Of a stretch of DNA of 44,073 nucleotides, positions 34,913 to 43,574 are shown piece by piece. The DNA lies in assembly GCF_002847505.1 (NCBI RefSeq), contig NZ_MXAV01000025.1, forward strand, positions 1 through 44,073, read 5' to 3'. Made by a program: the position numbers and the translations under genes. Position 1 is the stretch's first letter; each line of letters starts with the position of its first letter. The notes under the pieces were generated by a model. It did no database searches and was not told the DNA's origin. It was given only the letters and a program-made list of their open reading frames with translations. This DNA comes from Acidithiobacillus marinus. GTDB lineage: Bacteria > Pseudomonadota > Gammaproteobacteria > Acidithiobacillales > Acidithiobacillaceae.

Positions 34913-35847
34913 CGACTTTGAAAGCGGCGATTCTCATGGATCCCATCTCCGCAATCAAACCCGCCAAGGATACCACCTTTGCCATGCTGCTGGCGGCCCA
35001 GGCGCGCGGGCATCAGTGCTGGGTGTTCAGCTTGCCGGATTTGTTTCTGCGCGATGGCAAGGTCTGGGCGCGACTGCGTGAGGTGACGGTACGCGATGAA
35101 AGTAATGACTATGTGACCCTGGCTGCCGTGGAAGAGCGGCCTCTCGCCGAAATGGATGTGGTCCTCATGCGCAAGGATCCGCCGGTGGATCTGGAATATC
35201 TGACCGCCTGTTATCTGCTGGAACATGCAGGTACATGGGTGGTGAATAACCCGGTGAGTCTGCGCAATGCCAATGAAAAATTGTACGCATTGCATTTCCC
35301 GGAGTTGCTGCCGCCCTTGCTGGTCAGTCGTGATCTGGGAGACTTGCGCGCCTTTCTCGCCGAGCATGGGGAGGCTGTGGTCAAGCCCCTCTCGGCGCGG
35401 GGGGGCGAAGGGGTGTTTTATCTCCACCAGCAGGACCGCAATGTGGGGAGTATTCTCGAAACCGTGACCGGTTGGGGGCAGCATTACGTCATGGCGCAAC
35501 GCTACATTCCCGCCATTCGCGAAGGCGACAAGCGGATTTTGCTGGTGGATGGACAAGCGGTTCCCGGGGCCATGTTGCGGGTGCCTTCGGAAAAGGATTT
35601 TCGTGGAAATCTGGTAGCCGGAGCCACGGCAGTGGCGGCCGAGCTTACGGAGCGTGATCAGGAAATCTGTGCGGCCCTGGGGCCGGCTCTCCGTGCCGCC
35701 GGCTTGCTCTTTGTTGGACTCGACGTGATCGGTGGCTATGTGACCGAAATCAATGTCACCAGCCCCACCGGTGCCCGGGAAATTCGCCGCTTTTTCGGGG
35801 TGGATGCCGCCGAATTACTCTGGCAGCGTCTGGAGCGGGGTCAATAA
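34909..35847 (+). CDS. gshB: Glutathione synthetase
   Basis: 312 residues of the ATP-grasp type; adds glycine to gamma-glutamylcysteine. Typical parts are MDPISAIKPAKDTTFAML at the N terminus, MRKDPPVDLEYL, NNPVSLRNANEKLYAL, VVKPLSARGGEGVF, EGDKRILLVDGQAVPGAMLR and the metal-binding EINVTSPTGAREI. The start overlaps gshA (ATGA), so GltA, GshA and GshB are likely made from one message. This joins thiol production to the entry of the carboxylic-acid pathway. Confidence 0.95.
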   Translation: MTTLKAAILMDPISAIKPAKDTTFAMLLAAQARGHQCWVFSLPDLFLRDGKVWARLREVTVRDESNDYVTLAAVEERPLAEMDVVLMRKDPPVDLEYLTACYLLEHAGTWVVNNPVSLRNANEKLYALHFPELLPPLLVSRDLGDLRAFLAEHGEAVVKPLSARGGEGVFYLHQQDRNVGSILETVTGWGQHYVMAQRYIPAIREGDKRILLVDGQAVPGAMLRVPSEKDFRGNLVAGATAVAAELTERDQEICAALGPALRAAGLLFVGLDVIGGYVTEINVTSPTGAREIRRFFGVDAAELLWQRLERGQ

Positions 35848-35913
35848 GGGGGTGATGCATCTTCCCGCCCAGGTCATCTGCCGTTTTACTCAGAAAACCC
35901 GTATGATAACGGC

Positions 35914-36474
35914 ATGACGACTTTCTCATCACTTAAAAATCATCTCCTCATCGCCATGCCGGCTCTGCATGATGGCCTTTTTGATCGTACGGTCATCGTG
36001 GTCTGTGAGCATAGCCCTGAAGGGGCCATGGGGGTGGTCATCAACCGTCTTGTCGATATCAACATGGCCGATGCCCTCAAGGCCGTGGATATCCAGCCCT
36101 CTGAAGAAATGATCCACCGTCCGGTCTATTGGGGCGGGCCGGTGCAGCCGCAGCACGGCTTTATTTTGCACAGTCCTCGGGGTGAGTGGCTCTCCAGCCT
36201 GGAAATCAATGAGGATCTGGCGCTGACCAGTTCCCCGGATATTCTCCAGGCCATTGCCCAGCATGAAGAACCTCAGCGCTATTTGCTGGCGCTGGGCTAT
36301 GCCGGTTGGGGCGCGCAGCAACTGGAAGAAGAATTGAAAGAAAATTCATGGCTGCACGGTCCTCTGGATATGCAGGTCATCTTCGATTTGCCGGCCAGTG
36401 AACGCTGGCAGGCTGCAGCCCGCTCTATGGGGGTGGATATGCGTCTGCTCAGTGGTGCTGCGGGCCATGCCTGA
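35914..36474 (+). CDS. YqgE/AlgH family protein (DUF179)
   Basis: 186 residues with the family pattern: NHLLIAMPALHDGLFDRTVIVVCEHSPEGAMGVVINR, VYWGGPVQPQHGFILH and LALGYAGWGAQQLEEE. Biochemical role is not known. In many proteobacteria it sits before yqgF/ruvX and the pyrR-pyrB genes, exactly as here. Overlaps the next gene by eight bases. Confidence 0.92.
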   Translation: MTTFSSLKNHLLIAMPALHDGLFDRTVIVVCEHSPEGAMGVVINRLVDINMADALKAVDIQPSEEMIHRPVYWGGPVQPQHGFILHSPRGEWLSSLEINEDLALTSSPDILQAIAQHEEPQRYLLALGYAGWGAQQLEEELKENSWLHGPLDMQVIFDLPASERWQAAARSMGVDMRLLSGAAGHA

Positions 36475-36898
36475 AGTTTCGGGACCGCTGCTCGGTATTG
36501 ATTTTGGCGAGCGGCGCATTGGTATTGCCGTGCTGGGAGAATCTGGATTACCCCCCCAGGGCGTGATTACCCTGCGCAATGGTGAGGCTGGCCCCGATTG
36601 GGAAGGCTTTGCGCGGATTTTCCAGGAGTGGCAACCGCGTGCCGTGGTCCTGGGCTTGCCCCTGAATATGGACGGGAGTGAAGGATTGATGGTGCGGCGA
36701 GTGCGCAATTTTGCCGAGCGTCTGCAGCGCCGTTTTCCCCTGCCCATGCACTGGGTAGATGAGCGCCTCAGCAGCCATTCCGCCGAAACCATGCTCAAAG
36801 ATCAGGCCTTTTCCCCCAAAAAGCGCGCCCAGCTTTTGGATCAGGCCGCTGCCTGCGAAATTCTTCAGACTTTTCAGGATCTCGGGGTCAGCGTATGA
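36467..36898 (+). CDS. ruvX: Putative pre-16S rRNA nuclease (YqgF/RuvX)
   Basis: 143 residues of the RNase H-like YqgF family, starting MPEVSGPLLGIDFGERRIGIAV. The acidic metal-binding positions are in LGIDFGERRIG, the Glu of WVDERLSSHSAE and the Asp of LDQAAACEIL. It matures the 5' end of 16S rRNA in characterised species. The start at 36467 lies in the end of yqgE; the earlier open frame from 36398 is not conserved. Stop overlaps pyrR (ATGA). Confidence 0.93.
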   Translation: MPEVSGPLLGIDFGERRIGIAVLGESGLPPQGVITLRNGEAGPDWEGFARIFQEWQPRAVVLGLPLNMDGSEGLMVRRVRNFAERLQRRFPLPMHWVDERLSSHSAETMLKDQAFSPKKRAQLLDQAAACEILQTFQDLGVSV

Positions 36899-37407
36899 AC
36901 GCAGATTGGGATGTGAGTAGCTTGCTGGAGGGTATGGTCCGGGATTTGCTTCCCCGGGTGGATCCCGAGCAGACGGCCATGATCGGGATTTTTACCGGCG
37001 GGGTCTGGGTTGCCCAGGCATTGCACCATGCTTTGGGTCTGCAAACCGCACTGGGGCGCCTGGATATTTCCTTTTACCGGGATGACTTCAGTCAGATAGG
37101 GCTACACCCACAGGTCAGAGCCTCGGATATCCCCTTTGATGTGAATGGCCGCTCTATCATTCTGGTGGATGACGTGCTCTACACCGGGCGCACCATCCGC
37201 GCGGCCCTTAACGAGATTTTTGATTATGGCCGCCCTGCCAGTGTGATGCTGGCCGTGCTGGTGGATCGTGGAGGCCACGAATTGCCGGTGTCTGCGGACA
37301 TTGTCGCTCTGCGCCTTAATGGCGCGGCGGGTGGACAAATCAAGTTGCGGGGGCCTGACCCTTTGCGTCTGGAATGGCTGGCGGCTGCGCCGGGGAGTGT
37401 GACATGA
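36895..37407 (+). CDS. pyrR: PyrR pyrimidine regulator / uracil phosphoribosyltransferase
   Basis: 170 residues with the PRPP-binding signature [14 protein letters not shown] (about 87-100), [13 protein letters not shown] and YRDDFSQIG. In Gram-positives PyrR binds pyr mRNA; in proteobacteria its role is less clear. I see no anti-terminator structure in the short overlaps here, so in this operon it may act as an enzyme or through another route. Overlaps both neighbours by four bases. Confidence 0.92.
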   Translation: MNADWDVSSLLEGMVRDLLPRVDPEQTAMIGIFTGGVWVAQALHHALGLQTALGRLDISFYRDDFSQIGLHPQVRASDIPFDVNGRSIILVDDVLYTGRTIRAALNEIFDYGRPASVMLAVLVDRGGHELPVSADIVALRLNGAAGGQIKLRGPDPLRLEWLAAAPGSVT

Positions 37408-39668
37408 GCCTTCAGACCTTCCGCCTCGGGGACGGAAATCCCCAATATGATGACCAGGGACGCTTACGCCATCTGCTCAGTACCGAGGGATTGCGTGAGC
37501 GGGAGTTGTTGCAGATTCTCGATACTGCCGAATCTTTTTTGAGCATAGCCCAGCGTAGCGTCAAAAAAACCCCCACCCTGCGCGGCAAGACCATCGTCAA
37601 TCTGTTTTTTGAGAATAGTACCCGAACCCGCAGTACCTTTGAACTCGCCGCCAAGCGGCTGTCCGCAGACGTGCTGAATATTGCCGCCAGTACCAGCAGT
37701 GCCAGCAAGGGCGAATCCCTGATTGATACCGTTGATAATCTCATGGCCATGCAGGTGGATGGTTTCGTGATCCGTCATCCAGAGGCGGGAGCGGCTCACC
37801 TTATCGCCCGCCATCTGGGCGATTCGGCGCTGGTCATCAATGCTGGTGATGGTCAGCACGCCCACCCGACCCAGGCGCTGCTGGATGTGTTCACTATCCG
37901 CCGCCTAGCTGGCCCCATTGAAGATCGGGTGGTGGCAATAGTCGGCGACATCCTGCATTCGCGGGTGGCCCGTTCCCAGATTCATGCCTTGTCCATTCTG
38001 GGTTGCCCGGAAATCCGCGTTATTGGTCCCCGGACTTTGGTCCCCAAAGAGCTTGCTGCCCTGGGTGTGCATGTGTATCACGACTTGCAGGCAGGCTTGC
38101 GGGGGGTGGATGTCATTTGTGCTCTGCGTCTGCAGAAGGAGCGCATGGAATCCCATCGCCTGCCCAGTCTGGATGAATTTCATCGGCGTTTTGGTCTGAC
38201 TCCGGAGCGCTTGCAGTGGGCGCAGCCCCACGCCCTGGTGTTGCATCCCGGCCCCATGAATCGTGGCGTCGAAATTGCCTCGGAAGTGGCGGACGGGAAT
38301 CAGGCGGTAATTTTACAGCAGGTTTCCCATGGGCTGGCGGTGCGCATGGCGGTGTTGACGCTCCTGGCGGGCGCGGCGGGGGGGGAGAAAGCCATGCGTA
38401 GAATCATCCGCAATGTGCGCGTGCTGGACCCTGTCGATGGCTTCGATGCCATCACCGATCTTGGGATTGCGGATGGAAAAATCACCACAAGAGGCCCTAT
38501 TCCCCGGGATTTTCACGCCGAGGAAATTCTCGATGCTACCGGCCTGGTCGCTTGTCCGGGATTTATTGAGAGCAGTTTTCAGGGGCATAGCCCCGGTCAT
38601 GGGCGGGACGGGGATCTGGCCAGTGAATTGCGGGCGGCAGTAGCCGGTGGCGTTACCCGGGTAGTCCTGCGTCCCGACACCCAGCCGGTCGCAGATACCC
38701 CTGCAGTGCTCCAGGAACAGCGGCTCATGGCCGAGTCCCTGGGACTGGCGCGCGTCCACGGGAGTGGCGCCTTGAGTATGGGGCTGCAGGGACAGGCATT
38801 GAGTGAAATGGCGGCGCTGCAAGAGGCGGGTGCCCTGGTCTTCAGTCAGGCCAAGGAACCCATCCGCAATGCCGCCTTGCTCCGATTGGCACTGAGCTAT
38901 GCCGCCGACCTCGGCTGTCCCGTATTGCTGCATTCAGAAGATGCCGATCTGGCTGCCCAGGGGGTCATGAACGAGAGTGGCTTGAGTATGCGTCTGGGGC
39001 TTCCGGGGCGCAGTGCGACAGCGGAGCTGGTGGGTATCCAGCGGGATCTGGCGGTGGCGGCGCTGAGTGCTTGCCCGGTATTTTTCCCCCATCTCAGTAC
39101 GGCTGCGGCCGTTGCGGCAGTTCAGGCCGCCCGGCAACGGGGTGAAGCCGCCCACTGCGGAGTGAGCATTCATCACCTGCTCCTCAGTGAGCAGGATGTG
39201 GGCTATTTCAATGTCCATGCCAAGGTGCTGCCGCCCTTGCGTTCTCTCGCCGAACGGGATGCCTTGCGGCGTGCTGTGGCAGCGGGAGAGGTTGCGGCCA
39301 TCAGCAGTGATCACTGCTCCTGGGGCATCGATCGTGAGGGGATGACTTTTATGCAAGCTCCTTTTGGAATCAGTGCCGTTGAGTGGCTGTTACCGTTGAC
39401 CTTGCGTCTGGTGGACGATGGTCTGATTACTCTGATGGATGCCCTGAAATTACTGAGTAGCGGTCCCGCCAAAGCCCTGGGGCTGCCGCCTCCCACGCTG
39501 CAAGTCGGCAGTGCCGCCGATATCTGCCTGTTTGACCCCGATGCTGGGTTTACCCTGAATCCTGTTTCCGGCGCCAGTCGCGGTCGCAACCTCCCCTACG
39601 CCCAGTGGGATTTACGGGGTCGGGTGCGTTATACCCTGGTAGGTGGGAGCGTGGTGTATCGGGGGTGA
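37404..39668 (+). CDS. pyrB: Aspartate transcarbamoylase fused in frame to inactive dihydroorotase-like domain (PyrB-PyrC')
   Basis: A continuous frame of 754 residues. Residues 1-330 are ATCase: carbamoyl-phosphate loop [13 protein letters not shown] (Ser72-Arg76), [14 protein letters not shown] and HPGPMNRG. Residues 331-754 start [13 protein letters not shown] and match the PyrC' (PyrX) type dihydroorotase homologue: where active enzymes have the metal pair His-x-His, this one has [12 protein letters not shown], so it should be inactive and serve ATCase assembly, as in Pseudomonas. In relatives these are two overlapping genes. Here they are joined through a run of eight G at 38378-38385; with one more G, pyrB would stop at TAG 38399-38401, just over the ATG (38394) of pyrC'. 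Confidence 0.92.
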   Translation: MSLQTFRLGDGNPQYDDQGRLRHLLSTEGLRERELLQILDTAESFLSIAQRSVKKTPTLRGKTIVNLFFENSTRTRSTFELAAKRLSADVLNIAASTSSASKGESLIDTVDNLMAMQVDGFVIRHPEAGAAHLIARHLGDSALVINAGDGQHAHPTQALLDVFTIRRLAGPIEDRVVAIVGDILHSRVARSQIHALSILGCPEIRVIGPRTLVPKELAALGVHVYHDLQAGLRGVDVICALRLQKERMESHRLPSLDEFHRRFGLTPERLQWAQPHALVLHPGPMNRGVEIASEVADGNQAVILQQVSHGLAVRMAVLTLLAGAAGGEKAMRRIIRNVRVLDPVDGFDAITDLGIADGKITTRGPIPRDFHAEEILDATGLVACPGFIESSFQGHSPGHGRDGDLASELRAAVAGGVTRVVLRPDTQPVADTPAVLQEQRLMAESLGLARVHGSGALSMGLQGQALSEMAALQEAGALVFSQAKEPIRNAALLRLALSYAADLGCPVLLHSEDADLAAQGVMNESGLSMRLGLPGRSATAELVGIQRDLAVAALSACPVFFPHLSTAAAVAAVQAARQRGEAAHCGVSIHHLLLSEQDVGYFNVHAKVLPPLRSLAERDALRRAVAAGEVAAISSDHCSWGIDREGMTFMQAPFGISAVEWLLPLTLRLVDDGLITLMDALKLLSSGPAKALGLPPPTLQVGSAADICLFDPDAGFTLNPVSGASRGRNLPYAQWDLRGRVRYTLVGGSVVYRG
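38378..38385 (+). repeat. G8 tract at the pyrB/pyrC' junction
   Basis: Eight consecutive G lie 8 bases before the ATG of the dihydroorotase-like part. The tract keeps the two parts in one frame; adding one G would give ...GGGESHA and a stop. It is a candidate site for slippage or for strain-to-strain (or sequencing) variation. Confidence 0.75.
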
Positions 39669-39708
39669 TTTTTGAAAAAGTTGCAGATACCCAAAGGGGA
39701 AAACGCTG

Positions 39709-41274
39709 GTGGCAAGCAATAACGGTAAAGACAAATCCCTCGAATCGTGGATCTGGGACGCAGCCTGTTCCATTCGTGGCGCCAAGGACGCGCCGAAGTA
39801 CAAAGACTACATCCTTCCCCTGATCTTCACCAAGCGCCTGTGCGACGTCTTCGATGACGAGCTGAACCGCATCGCCGCCGAGGTTGGCTCGCGCCAGAAG
39901 GCCTTCCAGCTCGCGAGAGCTGACCACAAGCTCGTCCGTTTCTACCTCCCCCTGGTGCCAGACGATCCCGAGCAGCCGGTCTGGTCCGTCATCCGCAAGC
40001 TCTCCGACTGGATCGGTGAAGGCGTCACCAGCCACATGCGCGCCATCGCCCGGGAAAACCCGCTGCTGCAGGGCATCATCGACCGCGTCGATTTCAACGC
40101 CACCACCCACGGCCAGCGCGACCTCGATGACGACCGCCTCTCCAACCTCATCGAGGCCATCAGCACCAAGCGCCTCGGGCTCGATGACGTCGAAGCCGAC
40201 ATCATCGGCAAGAGCTACGAATACCTCATCCGCAAGTTCGCCGAAGGTGGCGGCCAGAGCGCCGGCGAGTTCTACACCCCGCCCGAGGTCGGCAGCATCA
40301 TGTCCCGCGTGCTCCAGCCCGAGCCCGGCATGGAAATCTACGACCCCACCTGCGGCTCCGGCGGCCTCCTCGTGAAATGCGAGATCGCCATGGAAGAACG
40401 CACCCAGGGCAAGAAGCGCAGCGTCGCCCCGCTGAAACTCTTCGGCCAGGAATTCACCCCCGAGACCTGGGCCATGGCCAACATGAACATGATCATCCAC
40501 GACATGGAAGGCCAGATCGAGATCGGCGACACCTTCAAGAACCCCAAATTCCGCAGCAAGCAGGGCAAGCTCCGCACCTTCGACCGCGTCGTCGCCAACC
40601 CCATGTGGAACCAGGACTGGTTCACCGAGGCCGACTACGACAACGACGAACTCGACCGCTTCCCCGCCGGAGCCGGTTTTCCCGGCAAGTCCTCCGCCGA
40701 CTGGGGCTGGGTGCAGCACATCCACGCCAGCCTGAACGCCACCGGCCGCGCCGCCGTCGTCCTCGACACCGGCGCCGCCTCACGCGGCTCGGGCAATGCC
40801 GGCACCAACAAGGAAAAGATCGTCCGCCAGTGGTTCGTCGACCACGACCTCATCGAAAGCGTCCTCTACCTGCCCGAAAACCTCTTCTACAACACCACCG
40901 CCCCGGGTATCGTGCTGTTCCTCAACAAGGCCAAGGCGAAAGAGCGCCAGGGCAAGGTCTTGCTCGTCAATGCCAGTCAGGTCTTCGAAAAGGGCGACCC
41001 CAAGAACTTCATCCCCGAAGCTGGCATACAGCGCATCGCCAACACCCTCATCGGCTGGAAGAAAGAAGAAAAACTCAGCCGCATCGTTGACCACGCCGAG
41101 CTGAAGAAGAACGACTACAACATCTCCCCCAGCCGCTATATCCACACCTCGGATGCCGAAACCTACCGGCCCATCGCGGAAATCGTCTCGGAGCTTAAAG
41201 TTATCGAGGCCGAGGCGCGCGAGACGGATGCGGCCTTGCTGAACATCCTTAAGCAACTCGGAGTCGGTGCATGA
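39709..41274 (+). CDS. hsdM: Type I restriction-modification system, DNA methyltransferase subunit
   Basis: 521 residues. N-terminal helical HsdM domain (LESWIWDAACSIRG...KDYILPLIFTKRLCD), then the N6-adenine methyltransferase core: FYTPPEV (188-194), SAM-binding DPTCGSGGLL (212-221) and the catalytic-type NPMW (297-300). Starts at GTG 39709 with AAAGGGGA at 39692-39699. Codon use is unlike the genes before it: third positions are mostly C or G, so that long false frames appear on both strands. The gene begins only 40 bases after pyrC', with no terminator between, and its end overlaps the next gene by four bases. Probably acquired. Confidence 0.95.
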   Translation: MASNNGKDKSLESWIWDAACSIRGAKDAPKYKDYILPLIFTKRLCDVFDDELNRIAAEVGSRQKAFQLARADHKLVRFYLPLVPDDPEQPVWSVIRKLSDWIGEGVTSHMRAIARENPLLQGIIDRVDFNATTHGQRDLDDDRLSNLIEAISTKRLGLDDVEADIIGKSYEYLIRKFAEGGGQSAGEFYTPPEVGSIMSRVLQPEPGMEIYDPTCGSGGLLVKCEIAMEERTQGKKRSVAPLKLFGQEFTPETWAMANMNMIIHDMEGQIEIGDTFKNPKFRSKQGKLRTFDRVVANPMWNQDWFTEADYDNDELDRFPAGAGFPGKSSADWGWVQHIHASLNATGRAAVVLDTGAASRGSGNAGTNKEKIVRQWFVDHDLIESVLYLPENLFYNTTAPGIVLFLNKAKAKERQGKVLLVNASQVFEKGDPKNFIPEAGIQRIANTLIGWKKEEKLSRIVDHAELKKNDYNISPSRYIHTSDAETYRPIAEIVSELKVIEAEARETDAALLNILKQLGVGA

Positions 41275-41531
41275 AGAAAAAAGCCACCAACGCTACAATC
41301 AATGTCCGGGGCACCGAGGTCTCCGTCATTCGGCGGGAGGATCAGGACTACATCTCCCTCACCGACATGCTCAAGGCCAAGGACGGCGATTTTTTCATCT
41401 CCGACTGGCTGCGCAACCGCAACACCGTCGAATTCCTCGGCATCTGGGAGACAGTCCACAACCCCGATTTTAATTCCGGCGAATTCGCCATAATTAAAAG
41501 TCAGGCCGGGCTCAGGAGATTCCGGAGATGA
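41271..41531 (+). pseudogene. Truncated KilA-N domain protein
   Basis: 86 residues. It begins MKKKATNATINVRGTEVSVIRREDQDYISLTDMLKAK and contains the KilA-N DNA-binding pattern (DFFISDWLRNRNTVEFLGIWE, HNPDFNSGEFAIIKSQAGL). Full members found between type I RM genes are about three times longer and go on after the SQAGL with another DNA-contacting part; here the frame stops after LRRFRR. The remnant overlaps hsdM and hsdS by four bases each, so it may still be translated. Its role is unknown. Confidence 0.75.
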
Positions 41532-42721
41532 GTGAGTGGAATCAAAAACCCCTGGGAAGTCTTTGCGCGATCAAAACGGGCAAGAAAGATGTGAACGAAG
41601 GATCGCCAAACGGCGCATATCCATTTTTCACATGCTCCCGGGACGTTCACGCTTCGGATTACTACTCGTTTGATACCGACGCAATCCTTATCGCTGGGAA
41701 CGGCGCAGTTGGCGAAACAAAACTCTACCGGGGAAAGTTCGAAGCCTATCAGCGCACTTACGTTCTCGATGGGTTCGAAGAAGATTTGGACTTCATCTTC
41801 TACGTTCTCAAAGGCTCATTGAGCGAGGCTCTCAGCAAAGTGGTTTCCGGTTCAACCATGCCTTACATCCGAAAGGGTGATCTGGAACGGTTTCCCATCC
41901 CGCTCCCCCCTCTCCCCGAACAGAAGAAGATCGCACACATCCTTTCGACGGTGCAGCGGGCGATCGAAGCGCAAGAGCGGATCATTCAGACCACCACCGA
42001 GCTGAAAAAGGCCCTCATGCACAAACTCTTCACCGAAGGCCTCCGCAACGAGCCCCAAAAACAAACCGAAATCGGCCCCGTTCCTGAAAGCTGGGAAGTG
42101 AAACCACTGATCGATACCGTGGAGTTCATCGACTACGGTGTCTCGCAGGCTATCCCAAAGACACCTACTCCAGAGGGAGTCAAAATCGTCAGCACTGCTG
42201 ACATCGACAAACAGGGAAATCTGCTCTACCGGAAAATTCGCCGCATTGTGGTTCCTGTGAAAACGGCCAATCGCCTTGTTCTGAAAGATGGCGACGTTCT
42301 TTTCAATTGGCGGAACAGTGCCGAATTGATCGGGAAATCGGCAATCTATGAGGAGCAGGACGAGCCACATATCTTTGCGTCGTTCATCTTGAGAATCTGT
42401 GCGGGCGAGAAAAAGTCGCACAACTACTTTCTCAAACATCTGATGAATCACTATCGCGAAGAAGGCGTGTTCGTGAAGCTCGCCCGACGTGCCGTGAATC
42501 AAGCGAACTACAACAAGAACGAGATATCGGTTCTTAAAATTCCGTCGCCGCCCTACGAGCAGCAGGTCGAAATCGCTAAAACAATCGGTGCCGTTGACGC
42601 AAAAATTTGGAGTCATGCCGACAAGAAGCGCAGCCTTGAAGACCTCTTCCGCACCCTCCTTCACGAACTGATGACCGCGAAGACCCGCGTTAACGAAATT
42701 CGATTGGGGGCTAACACATGA
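41528..42721 (+). CDS. hsdS: Type I restriction-modification system, specificity subunit
   Basis: 397 residues with two target-recognition domains (about 1-125 and 190-340), each ending in the conserved segment rich in P and Q-K/E (IPLPPLPEQKKIAHILSTV; KIPSPPYEQQVEIAKTIGAV) followed by a coiled-coil helix (AIEAQERIIQTTTELKKALMHKLF; KKRSLEDLFRTLLHELM). It sets the two-part DNA site recognised with HsdM; the site cannot be read from sequence. Base composition falls toward AT from hsdM to this gene. The end overlaps hamA by four bases. Confidence 0.93.
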   Translation: MSEWNQKPLGSLCAIKTGKKDVNEGSPNGAYPFFTCSRDVHASDYYSFDTDAILIAGNGAVGETKLYRGKFEAYQRTYVLDGFEEDLDFIFYVLKGSLSEALSKVVSGSTMPYIRKGDLERFPIPLPPLPEQKKIAHILSTVQRAIEAQERIIQTTTELKKALMHKLFTEGLRNEPQKQTEIGPVPESWEVKPLIDTVEFIDYGVSQAIPKTPTPEGVKIVSTADIDKQGNLLYRKIRRIVVPVKTANRLVLKDGDVLFNWRNSAELIGKSAIYEEQDEPHIFASFILRICAGEKKSHNYFLKHLMNHYREEGVFVKLARRAVNQANYNKNEISVLKIPSPPYEQQVEIAKTIGAVDAKIWSHADKKRSLEDLFRTLLHELMTAKTRVNEIRLGANT

Positions 42722-43569
42722 GTGTTTTTGCCGACAAGCCAGCCCCATTCTTTAACATTGTCACCCACGACTTAGGCCGTTCACCCGGACTCACCGCCGC
42801 ATCTTCTGGTTACGAAGGCGGAAAATGGCGCCATGAAGCACTGGCATCCTACCTATTTGAGTGGCTACCTGAGTTTGCGCTGCACTACTCAGACCTTGAG
42901 AGTATGAATTCAGCGACCGCGATGCGGTTGATCAAGAAGGCTGCCGTCACGGTCTACACCACCGAGAAATATAAGAAGAGGGGGGAGTTTGGAGAACTTC
43001 TCCTACATGCCTTAATACGCGAGGTCTTTAATTCACAACCCGCAATCAGCAAACTCTATTTCAAAACATCTACGAATGAAACCGTAAAGGGATTTGATGC
43101 TGTACATGTGGTAGAGAATGATGATGGTCTTGAACTATGGCTTGGCGAAGTAAAGTTCTACGAAGATATCCACCAAGCAATTTATGCCGTCATCCCTGAA
43201 TTACAGTCACATACTGACGGAGACTGGCTGCGGAGGGAATTCATTCTTATCGATTCAAAAATAGATCCTAAGTGGCAACATGCTGACGCACTTAAAAAAC
43301 TAATCAGCGATCGCACCTCTTTGGATGTCATTTTCAAGCGTACATGCATTCCTGTTCTACTGACATACGATAGCGAGTGCGTAAATCAACACTCAGAGGT
43401 TACAGCCCCCTTTGTTGCAGCACTTCAATCAGAGCTAGAGTCAATCTATGCCAGTTTTGCAGATCGGAAATTGCCTGCACTGAGAGTGCACCTTTTTCTG
43501 GTGCCTCTCGCATGTAAAAAGACACTACTTGAGGTGTTACAGCAAAAACTGGAGGGCCTTCAAAGGTGA
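42718..43569 (+). CDS. hamA: Hachiman anti-phage protein HamA (DUF1837 nuclease)
   Basis: 283 residues of the DUF1837 family. The nuclease core is visible: KKRGEFGELLLHALIREVF (Glu93), KGFDAVHVVE (Asp127) and LWLGEVKFYED (Glu144-x-Lys146), the PD-(D/E)xK-like arrangement. In Hachiman, HamA is the DNA-degrading effector held by the helicase HamB until phage DNA is sensed. The next gene is a helicase as expected. AT-rich codon use differs sharply from hsdM. The start overlaps the hsdS stop (ATGA), so it is expressed in the same operon as the RM genes. Confidence 0.85.
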   Translation: MSVFADKPAPFFNIVTHDLGRSPGLTAASSGYEGGKWRHEALASYLFEWLPEFALHYSDLESMNSATAMRLIKKAAVTVYTTEKYKKRGEFGELLLHALIREVFNSQPAISKLYFKTSTNETVKGFDAVHVVENDDGLELWLGEVKFYEDIHQAIYAVIPELQSHTDGDWLRREFILIDSKIDPKWQHADALKKLISDRTSLDVIFKRTCIPVLLTYDSECVNQHSEVTAPFVAALQSELESIYASFADRKLPALRVHLFLVPLACKKTLLEVLQQKLEGLQR

Positions 43570-43574
43570 CAAGG

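Noticed and set aside
39550-40725. Long open frame on the minus strand (391 codons) opposite hsdM
   Set aside because: It is Val/Gly/Asp-rich shadow sequence produced by the C/G-rich third positions of hsdM; no family resemblance and no ribosome site.
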